64,000 nucleotides of DNA from Canna indica (GCA_034359265.1 CP136890.1:34762501-34826500); one strand, 5' to 3'; positions 8,971 through 20,356 are shown, numbered from the stretch's first letter. Translations and numbers: made by a program. The notes: generated from the sequence alone by a model not told the origin.

Positions 8971-11530
8971 TGTACGTTACTGCTTGAAGTTGGAGTGATG
9001 TGATCCGAGTCGGTATGTCTCCTGGTCAGGTGCAACTCCGACTGGGAGGACCAACAAAAGACACTTCGACACTCAAGTCAGGATGTGATTGAGGTGGATG
9101 TAATAGAAATTAGACTCTACGTTATCTAAGGGGTGTCCTATTTGTATATATATATTGCATGATGATGAATGGTTGGCGATAATGTCGCCCAGTAATCTCG
9201 TAGGGATGTTGGGCTCGTGATGGCGAATCCTTCGTAATATTTAATTGAGGACGTAGATGTCCTTATATGGCTGGGTGGAGCCCCTGGGCCTAGTCGTTCT
9301 GCTTGACTTGAGTCTGGTTCATGAGTGTGGACGCTTTTGGGTCTAATTTGGCTGAGCCCAAAGTGTTAGTCCAGTCCAAATAAGAATATGCACAAGAACA
9401 CAAAACAATATTAAGATAACAGTTTTATAGTGGTTTAGCTTTTAACTAAATCAACATTCACTACTATTCCTGCCTGAGGATCAGAGTAGTCCGGCCCAGT
9501 TCGGTGTCTCTCTTGGTCAGGTGCGATTCCGGTGGTGGGGGAACATGCAAAAGACACTCTGATGCTCAAGTTAGTAGATCTCTAAGGTGGAGGTAATGAA
9601 ATTGGAACTTAGGTTACCTGAGGCACGTTGTGTTTATATTTATTGCAAGTGGAGGTGATGACGCTGCCCGGCAACCTCGCAGAGATATTACTTAGAATGG
9701 GTGATGGTGTATCCCTCATGATAAGGAGGGATGTGGATGTTCTTCTATTGTCGGATGGAGCCCCTAGGCGAAGCCATTCGATTTGGCTTGAGTCAGGTTT
9801 AGGAGTATGGCCGGGTGGAGCTCCTGGGCGAAGCCCCTCTTCGACTTCTATGTGTGTCGTAGAGACCGAGGTGTATCTTTGATGTGTCGTAGAGACTGAG
9901 CTCACTTATGTGTTATCTTGCCCCTCTTTGATGTGTTATCCTGCCCCGTCTGGTCTAGCTCGGTTTGGGTTTAAGAGTGTAGGACACTTATGGATCTAAT
10001 CCAATCGGGCCTAATAGTACTAGTCGAGTCCACAGCCCCTGAGCTCGGTCAGAGTCTGGAGGACTGCGTGCCTAGCTCTAAGTGATGCCATCTTTTCTTA
10101 CGATCTGAGGGATCTCACGGAGTGTTCTACCGAGGTGTATCTGGTTGTCGTAGAGACCGAGCTCACTAATAAGCTTGTGCGTGATGACTTAGCTTTGGTT
10201 TGAGATGGATCAGATCGACGTATCTTTGATGTGTTATCCTGCCCCTCTTCGACTTCTGCGCCTAGCATGGTGGCTTCTATTGGCATTTGCCTCCTCATTT
10301 TGGAGGTGTAATCATGGTGGAGAGAGTGTTCGCGTGCCTTGCTGTTTGTTAGTGTTTGGCTTTTATGAGTTGGCTATATTTGGCAAAAGTGTTCCAGGTA
10401 AAATCTCGGTCTAATGCATAGTCACAACTATGAGGAGCTCTGCCTAGGATGGCAGTTACAACTATGTGAGGACAGTTTCAACTGCTATTACAGTTTATGG
10501 TTTTCTGGATAAGGATGCTACGAATATAATGACTCTTGGTCTACAATATTAATGATGATTCTCTTTTATCTTTGATATTTCTAAACATTGTTAATTACAT
10601 TGCCCGATTAATTTTATGAGTAGAGGTGAGGTCCTCTTTAATTATTCCGGGCATTACTCCTTTGATCTTTATGGTCTTTTTTATTTAAGTGCTGATTGTT
10701 TGTTTTGAACCGATGACTGTTGGTTGTTAAACTGATGATATTATTGAACAATTAGTTATGTAAGCATTGATTCAGATCTATCAGTTGTCACATATAAATT
10801 CCAATGAAAAGATCTGATTTATCAGTTGTAATCTCGCGGGGATATTTCCAGTCCACAACCCCCGAGTTTGGTTGGAGTTTGGAGGATTGTGTGTTGAGCT
10901 CTAAGTAGAGTTGTCTTTCCAACTTCGGTTTTTCTGCATCTTTGAGGAATTTTTGGAAGTATTTTGGCTAGGGTGCATCCAGCTACCATAAAGGCTGAGC
11001 TGTGTCAAATTACCATAGGGTCGTACAATCGTAGAGGCCGAGCTTGGCCTGCAGGTTGGTATGTGGCAACCTTGTCTTGAGTTTACATCTTTTCGACTTC
11101 TCCGCCTAGCATGGCGGCTTGATAATGGGGATCTTCTTCTCTGCATGGCGGCTTCTAATTAACGCTTGCCTCCTCATTTTAGTGGAATCATAGCGGAGAA
11201 AGTGTTCGCTCGTGCATTGAGGGTTTCTAGGGAACTGTCACTTGCTAAGCTGGTCGGTTGGAATTTAATCACGACATCACCGCTTGCCATTTGATGGAGA
11301 AGTTGTCATTCCTCGACCTATGAAGTGGCGCTATTGGTATTCGGTGTCTGTTCTTTGAAGGTTTTCACCTTCGTTGATTACCTTCTCCGTCCGTCGTTGC
11401 TTTTTCTCCAGTGAGTCTTTTGATTCTCTGCTTTAGTTTTTGTACTGTTGGGATTAGCCTTAGGTCGGTAGGCTCGTACTGATTTGTCCTCATTTTTTTG
11501 CGATCAACTCAGTTGCACTGAAACAGCTAG
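8971..11530 (-). repeat. Gypsy LTR-derived sequence, internally duplicated
   Basis: It starts at the LTR end next to the minus-strand primer site. Similar segments recur. The GTCTCTCTTGGTCAGGTGC, AAAAGACAC and ATGGCTGGGTGGAGCCCC words occur at about 9020-9300 and 9505-9830. CCCCTGAGCTCGGTCAGAGTCTGGAGGA (about 10040) recurs near 10860. The CGACTTCT-CGCCTAGCATGG-GGCTTC block recurs near 10250 and 11094. A family B LTR fragment is inserted between the last two. No ORF with a recognisable domain was seen. Exact LTR boundaries are unclear. Confidence 0.5.
10347..10840 (+). repeat. Family B copia LTR fragment
   Basis: It starts TGTTAGTGTTTGGCTTTTATG and contains the family B landmarks TTGGCTATATTTGGCAAAAG, GCAGTTACAACTATGTGAGGACAG and AATGATGATTCTCTTTT. 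It stops well before the TATA and end region of the complete LTRs at 11829 and 60528. Confidence 0.75.
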
Positions 11531-11589
11531 GCACTCGTGCACTGTTTCAAGATCAGAATCGACTTTTCATATTTTTCTCCCTCTTCCAA

Positions 11590-11828
11590 GCGAAGGGGAC
11601 CTAGAAAGGATTATGTGTGTCCTTTAGAGGTATTCCTGGGAGAAAACTCTTTAGTGTGTATAAGAACTTTAAGACCCATTTCTTTAGGGTTAGGTCATGT
11701 GAGGACCTTTGGCCATTCTTCTTAGAGAAACCCTTCCAGATGGAGAGGTTCCCTCTGTCTCAAAGGTCGGAGCTTTGACCAATTTTTCATTTTGAGGATG
11801 GGGGTATACCGCCTAAGGATAGGGATAT
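11590..11828 (+). pseudogene. Putative gypsy-type transposon ORF, first part (left of the family B LTR)
   Basis: One plus-strand frame reads RGIPGRKLFSVYKNFKTHFF, then DLWPFFLEKPFQMERFPLSQ and, after a stop, HFEDGGIPPKDRDI. The pattern of a basic-aromatic stretch then FFxVR and WPF resembles the plant 'putative gypsy-type transposon' proteins (PF04195-like), which often occur as an extra ORF antisense to gag-pol in Tat-lineage elements. The family assignment is tentative. The ORF is cut at 11828 by a family B LTR and appears to continue at 14014. Confidence 0.5.
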
Positions 11829-14013
11829 TGTTGGTGTTTGGCTTATGATGTGTTGGCTATATTTGGCAAAAGTGCTTTTGGTAAATTCTCAATTTTTGCA
11901 CAATCCCAACAATAAAAAGCTCTACTTATGTTTTGACAGTTTCAACTGCTCCTTCTATCAATAGCTTTCTGGATATGATGATAGTTTCAACTGTGAAGGG
12001 ACAATTTCAAGTGCATACAGTCTGAAGTTTTTCTTGATATTTTTTTTGCGAATGTGATAGCTGCTGGACTTTTGGTTTAAATGATGATTCTTGATATTTC
12101 TGATTATTTAATCATCATTTATGACTTATGTCAATTGAGTAGTGGAGAGTTTCCTACTCTTTATTTCTAGGCATTACTATTCTCTTTTAATGATCGTATG
12201 TTTATGATATCTATTTATGCTGACTGTTTCAAACTGTTGTTTTCATAAAGGATAGTGATTGATGTCAGCATTGATGTCAACAGTAAGAAGCTCTATATTT
12301 GGCAAAAGGATTATCGATCAGTTCTTAGCTGTATGACAATTGCAACTACTGTGAAGTTTATACTGAAGTTCTCAATTATATGTCAGTTGCAACTGTTGTG
12401 GAGTTTATGTTGAAGATCTTAATTTATACTTACAAGATACATTATGTTGTCTAACTGTTACTTGGTCTGTGGTTGCTTAAGTAAAAATATTCCAGGTTAT
12501 TCTCAATTAAATGGACAGTCACAACTGTGAGGAGTTCTACTTATGTTTAAGGCAGTTACAACTGTGTGAGGAAAGTTTTAACTGCTCCTGCAGTCTATGG
12601 TTTTCTAGACGGGGATGCTGCGCAAATGATGTCCTTTGGTTTTCAGGATTAATGATGATTCTATTTTATATCTCAAATATTTTTAAATCATCTTTGTATT
12701 GTCTATGGAAGAAATGAAGTAGTATTCATTGATGGGTTGACGGTTATCTTGAAGCCTTTATGACAAAAGTCAATTATGAAAGAAATGAAGTGGTCTTCAT
12801 TAATGGGCTGGCAGTTTTAAAGCAGAGTTGGCGGCAATTTTTTTATGAAGTTTTGTGGCCGAAGTATTAAGTGTTATGGTTGTCTTTTGAGCTTAAAATC
12901 GCTGAAGTTAAGATCCTTTGTTAAGTGGCATTTATGGAAGTTGGTTGCCCTTCTCTATTTATGAGGAAAGAAAAGATATGGATCTGCAAGTCTCCTATAT
13001 CAACACAAATAGTTTCAACTGCTCATTGGCCAATCTCAACTGCTCTTGTTGTAGTGAAGTTTATACTACTGTGATGTTTATCCTGCTGCGATGTTGCTTG
13101 AATGATGATAAGATTATTGATAATATATATATATATATATATATGGTGGAGTTAATCTTGATTGATCATTTATGGTGACCTTTGGTCTTGGTCTTTTATG
13201 AAGCTTAATGGAGTTTTGGCCATCATGGAGCTACTACTTTATGGCCTTGGTTGTTCACTTTGGTAGAGTTATAGTCATCATGAAGCTTTATGGTCTTGGT
13301 CATTCATTGGTGGAGTTAATGGTCATCATGGATTTAGGAGTCTCTCTTGTAGAGTAATGACTTTGTCTTTTGGGTTGCCTACTCTACTTATAAAAGGTGT
13401 GAGAGAATATTTGAGAATATTGACCATCTCTAATGGATTTACTCTTATCCACTCCATTGCGGATCTTATCCTATTGATCTACTCTTATGGATCCACTTCT
13501 ATCAACTCCTATGTGTGTAAACTGTGTTGTCAGTGTTAGAGGAGTTGAGACTGCTGAGTGCAGACTACTAAGTGCAGAAAGACAACAACATACTCATCAT
13601 ATCTTCATGCTGAGAAGATTGGTTCCGGGCGAATAAGTCGCTACAACACATGGTTGTGTGGAGGACGAAACTTTGTGGCTGGGATATCATAGAGAGGCAA
13701 GTTGGTATTTTACTTGTAATAGCAAATATATTTTTGTTATTTCCAATTCACTGTATATAGTACTGGTAGTCGGATTTCGGGTGTAAAATCTAGAGGACTT
13801 ATATTGTACTTATAAAGAGTGGATTTCGGGTGAGTGCCCCGCAGATTAAGTCACTGATTTTGTCACTGAACTGCGTATACAAACCTTTGTGTTTGCATGT
13901 GATTTTTGCTTTGGTACTTACCTTGCTTCTAGTAGTAATTGCAATAGCAGTTGCAACTCCATGTGCAATTGTCCTTTACAGAAGTTCCCTAAGAGACCTA
14001 TACTTTACTTTCA
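11829..14013 (+). mobile_element. Family B copia LTR without internal region, about 2.2 kb
   Basis: It starts TGTTGGTGTTTGGCTTATG and runs through repeated TATTTGGCAAAAG modules (11860, 12300), many CAGTTGCAACTG-like palindromes, a (TA)n run at 13123-13144 and a TATA box TTATAAAAGG at 13388-13397. The end region is GGTGAGTGCCCCGCAGATTA and TTCCCTAAGAGACCTA. The likely end is TTTCA at 14013. Flanking GATAT (11824-11828) and AATAT (14014-14018) would be a one-mismatch target duplication, so solo LTR is the best reading. No primer site follows. Confidence 0.78.
13123..13144. repeat. (TA)n microsatellite inside the family B LTR
   Basis: About 11 TA units. The second complete family B LTR has a similar run at 61643-61662, so the repeat belongs to the LTR family. 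Confidence 0.9.
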
Positions 14014-14576
14014 AATATAATCAATCTCCTCCAATTCCTTTTTCTCCCAAGAAAGTATTACTATGGAGCCATGATAGTTTGCTGAAGCTCGTGAGGGTTT
14101 CGGGACCTCGAACTCCAGGAGTCTCGGGGGCTCGGGTCCTAGAGGCGGCCAAGTCGCCGGCACCTCCAGACTCTCCAACTCCCCCTAATTCGCCTTTGAG
14201 GCATCGGAAAATGGCTAAACGTACTAGTAGAAACTTCTCTCCTCGGGCGGCTACGCATTCAACGGGCGATGAGTCCATCTCGTTGGAGGCGGCAGCAGTG
14301 GATGACATTCCATTGAGAATTCGGCAATCGATTATGACCCCATGCGATGACAAATGTATCTATTTCAGTAATCAAACAAACCCATGGGAGTTTATCCAGT
14401 TTCAGATGTCGAGTTTGATGAGCAGACTGAGGGAGTCCATGTTGAGGAAATCTAAGGTTCAGTCTTGGGAGGTTAAACAATTGAAGCTAAAGTTGGTCGA
14501 AGTGGGCAAAAATTGATGAGGTTGCGCGCTTGAATGTTGTTGTCTCCGAGTTTACTACTCAGATAAAGGTGGAAAG
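14014..14576 (+). pseudogene. Putative gypsy-type transposon ORF, middle part
   Basis: The frame reads NQSPPIPFSPKKVLLW, a Pro/Ala/Ser-rich linker (LEAAKSPAPPDSPTPPNSP), a basic Ser/Thr stretch (KMAKRTSRNFSPRAATHS), then QFQMSSLMSRLRESMLRKSK and a Lys/Leu/Glu-rich coiled coil. A one-base shift near 14505 moves the reading to DEVARLNVVVSEFTTQIKVES, ending at GAAAG (14572-14576). There a solo LTR is inserted. The same coiled coil resumes in frame at 16133. A stand-alone 228-residue ORF starting at 13830 is an artefact, because its first 60 residues are LTR sequence. Confidence 0.6.
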
Positions 14577-16132
14577 TTTTGGCATAAGGTTTTCTAGCTT
14601 GGTCTTAATCTTGGTTTTGATGATAACAAACATGGAACTAATGTTTCATTGAGAAATACTTTCAAGTTTCATATCGGTTAGCGCACGATGTCCGCAATCG
14701 GAAAAATCAGAGAAATCAACAAGGACGCTCATCGACGCTCGGGATTCTTCGAGAAGATAGAGTTTAGGTTTAGGGTGTTTAGAATGTGTTGTAAATCCTC
14801 ATGATGATGCAAAGAACCCAAAATACCAAATCCGAACTCTAAAACATGAAAAATCGGAAAATTAGAAAACGACCCTGAAATTCACTATGCTTAGGGAGCT
14901 CCTTGGAGAGCTATATAACCTAGATATTTTCTTGGCACCAAAAATATCGGTAATTGTTCCTTAGGTAAAAATTAGATATCGAGATATTTTTAAAGATTTT
15001 TTGGAAGCCTTTAGCCTACCCATATTTGACCCAGAAGATTATAAAATTTTTATTTTTTGAAAATTTTAACTAGACCCCAAAAGTTAGATTTTGATTTTTA
15101 AGGAATTTGAATTTTTAGATATTTTTATTGAACCCAAAGTAATCCTTATATAATATTTATGTTTTAAAGTTATTAACTTAAAGTTAATATTTAAAGTGAC
15201 TTAAAGTTAACTTATATAACATCCTTATATAAGTAGACTTACCAAAGACGGAACCCAAAAATGAACAAACAAGCAGAAAAATTAGCCAAACCAAGCAGTC
15301 TGCCAGGTTCGGTCGACCGACTCGTCGATCGGCAGAAGGTGAAGGCATTTCGGTCGATCGATTGATGCCCAGAAGGGGGAGAATACCTTCGGTCGCTCGG
15401 TCGGTCGACCGATGATCGACCGGCAAGCGATCGGGCGTCGGCAACGGGCAGAAAAATACCCGTTGATGAGCCTTTAGTGTTGGGAGGTTATAAATACCCA
15501 TCCCAAACTCATTCTAAGCCTACTATTGATGCTTCCAAGCCTTAAAGTGTGATCCTAAGCATCTCTACAAGCTTCTATTGAGTCATCCTTGCAAAAGCCC
15601 TAGTTTTAATCTCCACTTGTTGATTCATCCACTTGCAAAAGCCTTCAAGCTTCATAGATTCATCTTCTCAATGCACCAAGAGGACTAGAGAGTTTCTTTT
15701 AGAGCTAAGTACTTGTTGTTTGATTTATTGCTCCAATTATTATTGTATTTTGTTGTTTATTTTTATTGTATATCAAATGTGTCACCATTGTAAACTTAGT
15801 TTACTAGGATTAGTTGAGTTGTCCCTTAGGTTGAGGAAGGAAGAATACTTCCGGGTGTGGAAGTGCCTTCGGTTTGAGAACGGAGACTTTTCGGTGTAAA
15901 GTCCTCTTTGTAAGGGAAACGATATAATCTAGTAATAGTTTGAAAATCCTAAGCGGGGTGCTTAGGTAGTGGAGTAGGCATTGGGGCCGAACCACTATAA
16001 AGAATTGTGTTAGCATTGATATCCTTGCAATTTGCCTAAGTAATCCAAGAAATGATTAAAATCGGAATTAGACGAAAAGTTTAGTTAACATACTATTCCC
16101 TCCCCCCCTCTAGTGTGGCCATTTCACCAACA
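14577..16132 (+). mobile_element. Family E copia solo LTR, TSD GAAAG
   Basis: It starts TTTTGGCATAAGG (first dinucleotide TG mutated to TT) and ends ATTTCACCAACA. The duplication is GAAAG at 14572-14576 and 16133-16137. No internal domain is present. It shows the E landmarks: GATGATAACAAACATGG, the CG-rich palindrome block at 15300-15440, the stem-loop CAACGGGCA...TACCCGTTG at 15442-15465, the TATA box TTATAAATAC at 15488-15497 and GGTAGTGGAGTAGGCATTGG. Removing it with one TSD copy restores a continuous coiled-coil reading frame. Confidence 0.93.
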
Positions 16133-16576
16133 GAAAGCAAGTCCAGAGCAAAACTGGAAATGCTCTACCTTGATCTTGCCGCATCGGTGGCGGAAGGTTC
16201 CCATTTAAAGATCGAGGTTGAAGAAGCCGAGGCCGAGGCGAAAAGGTGCAAGTTGGTAAAGCAGGACCTTGAGGACGAGACGAAATGCCTCCGGGATGCT
16301 GCCCTCGCAATATACATTGAGGGTTTTGAAAGAACGGTAGAGCACACTAAGTTCTTTGCTCAGGAGGTTGACTTTTCTAGAGTCGACCTTCTCAAGGAAG
16401 TGGGGGATGGTGTCCTAGTGAATCTCAAGGCTGAGGAGGAGTTTTCTTGGTCGCTTGGAGAGGGATCTTCAGCTGCAACTCCAGGGCAACACATATTTTC
16501 TCCAATGGTCGATAATGCTCTGGGGAGGTGTGCTCCCGCCGTGTCCGCCGAGGCTGATGTGACCCCTCTACAGTAA
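16133..16576 (+). pseudogene. Putative gypsy-type transposon ORF, C-terminal part
   Basis: The frame continues ESKSRAKLEMLYLDLAASV after the solo LTR. It runs through a Glu/Ala/Lys coiled coil (LKIEVEEAEAEAKRCKLVKQ) and IYIEGFERTVEHTKFFAQEVDF, and ends VSAEADVTPLQ with TAA at 16574. The pattern IEGFERxxEHxxFxxxxxDFSxxDxLKxVxDG is one I associate with the C-terminal region of plant gypsy-type accessory ORFs. The gag/protease to the right is on the opposite strand, which fits the antisense ORF arrangement of Tat elements. Function of these proteins is not known. Confidence 0.6.
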
Positions 16577-16949
16577 GTGATAGAATGTTTTGGTCGCCCG
16601 TGTGTGGGCCAGCTCAATAACTATTTGTGGTGAATTCTTTCCCCTTTAAGGGTTGTTGAAGTATTTGGCAGTAGCTCATTCATTCGCTTATGTTTAAGCC
16701 TTTGGGCTTTTATTTATGCATGTTTCCTTGGTAACCTGTGATCTAGTTTTTCGTTAAAGGGTATTTCTCTACGACAGTAGCGTTTATTCCTTTTTGAAAA
16801 GAAGTTCTTTCTTGATGTCGAGCCTCATGTAGTGGCGTTTTGGGTTTGTCTCGGAGGTCTTAGTAGTACCGATAGGGCCGAGTGAGGGCTAACTTAGTTC
16901 GGTGTGACGACTGATCTAGAAGTCAGGTTGGTTTAGAACCAAGTTTATA
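16577..16949. other. Non-coding spacer, gypsy-derived
   Basis: No recognisable domain. It lies between the accessory ORF stop and the minisatellite. T-rich, with no clear repeats. Confidence 0.4.
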
Positions 16950-17780
16950 GTTGTGTAAGGGTTTTGAAGTCAAAGGAAGCGACTCTGGTGGCCGAGGAGC
17001 CAGCTCACCAAGGAGCGTAAGGCATGACCACGGGCAAGGGGCATGTAAGGGTTCTGAGGCTGGAAGTAGTGACACGATGGCCAACGAGCCAAACTGGTGA
17101 ATACTGAGTCTTGGTCATATAAGGGCTCTAAGCACGAAAGTAGTGGCACGATGGCCAACGAGCCACACTGGTGAAAACTGAGTCTTGGTCGCGTAAGGGC
17201 TCTCAGGTTGAAAGTACGGCTCTGGGGGCCGAGGATCGCACATGGGGGTTCAAGTCGAACTTGCCGAGGAGCGTAAGGCAGGACCACGCACGAGAGGTCA
17301 TGTAAGGGCTATGAGGCCGAAAGTTGTGGCTCTGGGCCGAGGATCGTACTCGGGGGTTCAAGCCGAGCTCGCCAAGTAGCGTAAGGTAGGACTGAGTGCG
17401 AGGGGCCATGTAAGGGCTCTGAGGCTGTAAGTAGTGGTGCGATGACCAACGAGCCGAATTGGTGAAAAATGAGTCCTGATTGCGTAAGGGCCCTAAGGCC
17501 AAAAGTGGCAGCTCTGGGGGCTGAGGACCGCACTCGGGGGGTTCAAGCCAAGCTCGCCGAGGAGCATAAGGCAGGATCACACATGAGGGTTAATGTACAG
17601 GCTGTGAGGCCAAAACTAGTGGCGTGATGGCCAATGAGCTAGCCTAGTGAAAATCGAGTCCTGGTCGCGTAAGGGCTCTGAGGCCTAGAGTAGTGCCTCT
17701 AGGGCCGAGGACGACACTCGGGGTTCAAGCCGAGCTCGTCGAGGAGGAAAGGTAGGACCGCGAGCGAGTGGTCATGTAAG
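16950..17780. repeat. Minisatellite of two alternating unit types
   Basis: One unit type carries GGGGGTTCAAGCCGAGCTCGCCGAGGAG...AAGGCAGGACCAC, at about 17214, 17328, 17511 and 17694. The other carries GTGGCACGATGGCCAACGAGCC...TGGTGAAAACTGAGTC, at about 17068, 17140, 17430 and 17618. Units are joined by GTAAGGGCTCTGAGGC. Long frames on the minus strand here come from the repeat and are not genes. Tandem repeats between pol and the 3' LTR are a known habit of Tat-lineage gypsy elements. Confidence 0.8.
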
Positions 17781-17949
17781 TTTCGAGTACTAGAGTATTT
17801 GCTGGATCGGAGAGATGGCCGTAGAATTCCTTAGCATACATGAAAATGTGAGAAATGTAATTTCATAAATCCTAAAAAGAACTGGTGTGTACAGGAAAGT
17901 GTTATGTCTGAGCTTTATTTGTACCTGTTGGGGCAATTTGCACACAACT

Positions 17950-19330
17950 TGAGTTGTCGTTTATGTGTCAGGTCGGGGTCATTTTCGTGTATCTCGACTT
18001 GGGTCTTGCCCGAGGATTCCTACATTTCATCGGCATGGAGCACGCCTACTTCTGCCTTTAAAATGAGGAATTTCAGTGCTAGATGGGGAGTCAATATAAT
18101 AGCTCACAGATTGTTTAAGGAAGGTTGCCCCAGAATCATTTGGTACGGACTAGGGATGTTGATGGCCAGGTATTGCACATCAATCATTTTTGCCTTTAGC
18201 TAAGAGTTGAATGTCGTCCTAGACATATGGCACCTCAGACGTTGACTCTTTCTCCCGAGAAGCCTACCAAGTCTCCTTTGTTGGGAGTGAGTGACACTTC
18301 AATCAGTTGTACTTTCTCAAAAGTTGAAAAGAAAAGGATGTCGACAGAGCTTCCTTGGTCTACTAGGACCTTTTTGACGATAAAATTTTCTATGATCACA
18401 GAAATCACGATCGGGTCGTGCAAATTTTGTTCAATTCCCTGGAAATCGAATTCATAAAATGATATTACCAGGGTTATAGAGATAGGCTGGCGTGGGTGAG
18501 TAGTGTTGTCAACTGCCATGACTGCCCGGAGATATCTCTTTTTGGCCGAGCTTGATTCGCCCCCTCTCGTGAACCCGCCGGCGATGTAGTCGATAACTCC
18601 TCAGAGTTCGTTTCCTGAGTGATCAGTTCAGTTGCTCTCCCTTTGGCCCGAGTGGGGGTTTGGAAGCATCCGACTTCGAGTTCTTTATCGATTTTCTCGG
18701 CTTCTGCTCCGACCTTGTTCTCTTCGTTGATGGACATACTTGTTGAGGTTTCCTGTGCGTACCAAATCCTCAAGTTGGTTGCTGAGTACTACACAATCTT
18801 CGGTGGTGTGCCCATAGGTGTCGTGGAAGGCACATTACTTGCTCATGTCGGCATTAGGTGGAAGCTTCTGCTTCCTAGTGTTGGCAGGGTGCTTGCGGAG
18901 TTTCAAGTCATAAATTTCACGAAGGATGGTTTCCTTCCTAGTATTGAAAGGAGTGTACCTTTTATATCGGGCGTTCAGGCGAGGTGGAGACCTCGACCCT
19001 CTTCTGATATTCTGTTCACAACGGTTGCGGTATTCGCTTTTTGTGTTCGCCCTTCTAGAAATTTTGTCTTCGACATTGTCTTTAATGTTTTGCCTGTCGG
19101 CCTTTCTAGCCTCATAGAGCTCTTCCATCTCTATAAAGCTCGTGACTTTCTCTTGGAACTCAGCCATATCTCTAGGCTTTATCAGGGCGATCTGGTCGGC
19201 GAAGTGTCTGAGCTTCGGCCCATATTTGATGGAGTAGAGCTCGTCTTGGCGGTCAAGATTCGGGATGCCAAGGAAAATAAATCCAACCTCGGTCTGACAA
19301 ATGATTACAAGAAACAATAAGAAAGGTAAA
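17950..19330 (-). pseudogene. Tat-type gypsy gag and aspartic protease
   Basis: Minus strand, right to left. The gag end (19290 to 18845) reads KYGPKLRHFADQIALIKPRD, MAEFQEKVTSFIEMEEL and a basic RRGSRSP region. It is followed by the knuckle-like FHDTYGHTTEDCVVLSNQLE and VRTGNLNKYV. The protease (18519 to 18235) reads ISFYEFDFQGIEQNLHDPIV, then KVLVDQGSSVDILFF, where the usual catalytic Asp-Asn-Gly-Ser is Asp-Gln-Gly-Ser, then VGFSGERV. Beyond it (about 18190 to 18100) YLAINIPSPYQMILGQPSLN matches the segment that follows protease in these polyproteins. The reading then breaks up and no reverse transcriptase follows before the minisatellite. Several frameshifts are present. Confidence 0.8.
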
Positions 19331-20356
19331 TACAAAAACAATAAAGTCACAAGTATATAAAAATAACGGTTTAGGAAAAGAAAATCGTGTCATCTTCTTA
19401 TCGCCTAGTGATGTTTGAATAGCCTTTCACAATACTTGCACTTCAAGAATAAGTGTCTTAAGATCTAGGAATGGAAAGATGTCTCAAATTCGACACAACA
19501 ACTAGCTAGGGTAACTTTTGAAGCTCCGAAGATGCAAGAAATAGGTCAAGGAAAACTTGGGGCATCTTTCCTATAGAAAGTTGAGGGATTTGCTTTTATA
19601 GGTTGAGGATTCGAGTAGGTCATGCAAAGTGGCTATTGAGCCATTATAGCATTAGTAGAACTTTGGTGGATGTATAGTCGATCGACCTTAATTTGGTTGT
19701 GTAGTAACACTATAGTAATTAGTTTTTAGTTTATTATTTCTTGAGTTTTGGGTAGAAATTTGATTAAAATGAAGTGTGAGTACCTTGAAACTTATTCAAA
19801 AAGGTTACATGCATGTTATCTAGAAATAAAATACATAATAGATAAAACAAATTAACATGTTTTTGAAGTTGATCTCACATGCACGTGATAATTGTTGTTT
19901 AGTATCACTTGCACTTTTGATCATCGAATGCAACCTAAAACCAACATGCTTAAATACAACATTAGATTTTAATTTGTTGTTAGGAAGGCACTTGTGGATA
20001 ATAACGAAGAATGAGGATGAAAACATCAACCAATATACTCACCCTTTTTGATAATGACAAATCCCATAAAAGAACAATATCAATTAACTCTATATTAATA
20101 TAAACTATGTAATATGCGACGGCAAAGTCGCGGTCGCAGATGTGACAGTTCCACGATCGTGATGAATGGGGGTTGCACGATCGCCACAATTGCGATGGCG
20201 TTGCAACCGATTAGTCCGCCATCACAAACATAATTCACTCGTGACCACACGGTGACTGCATCGCTATCAGGTTTTGTGGCTGTTGTGTATTGTCCAAAGC
20301 CATCAGGAATTGAATATTTAAAATCAACGGGCGGTCCCTCTTCTTCCCCCTACACA

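Noticed and set aside
13830..14516. A 228-residue ORF taken as one gene
   Set aside because: Its N-terminal third is the end of a family B LTR; only 14014 onward is accessory-ORF coding sequence.
16970..17580. Minus-strand ORFs of 74-125 residues rich in Pro, Ser and Leu
   Set aside because: They are translations of the minisatellite and repeat with its period.
16950..17780. CRISPR-like array
   Set aside because: Repeats are long, imperfect and without regular unique spacers; the surroundings are plant retroelements.
18619..19320. A 233-residue plus-strand ORF
   Set aside because: It is exactly antisense to gypsy gag, whose minus-strand frame has recognisable motifs; the open antisense frame is a by-product.
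20115..20270. CG-rich block as a possible CpG-island promoter
   Set aside because: Short, no TATA or gene follows within reach except integrase remnant; nothing supports a promoter.
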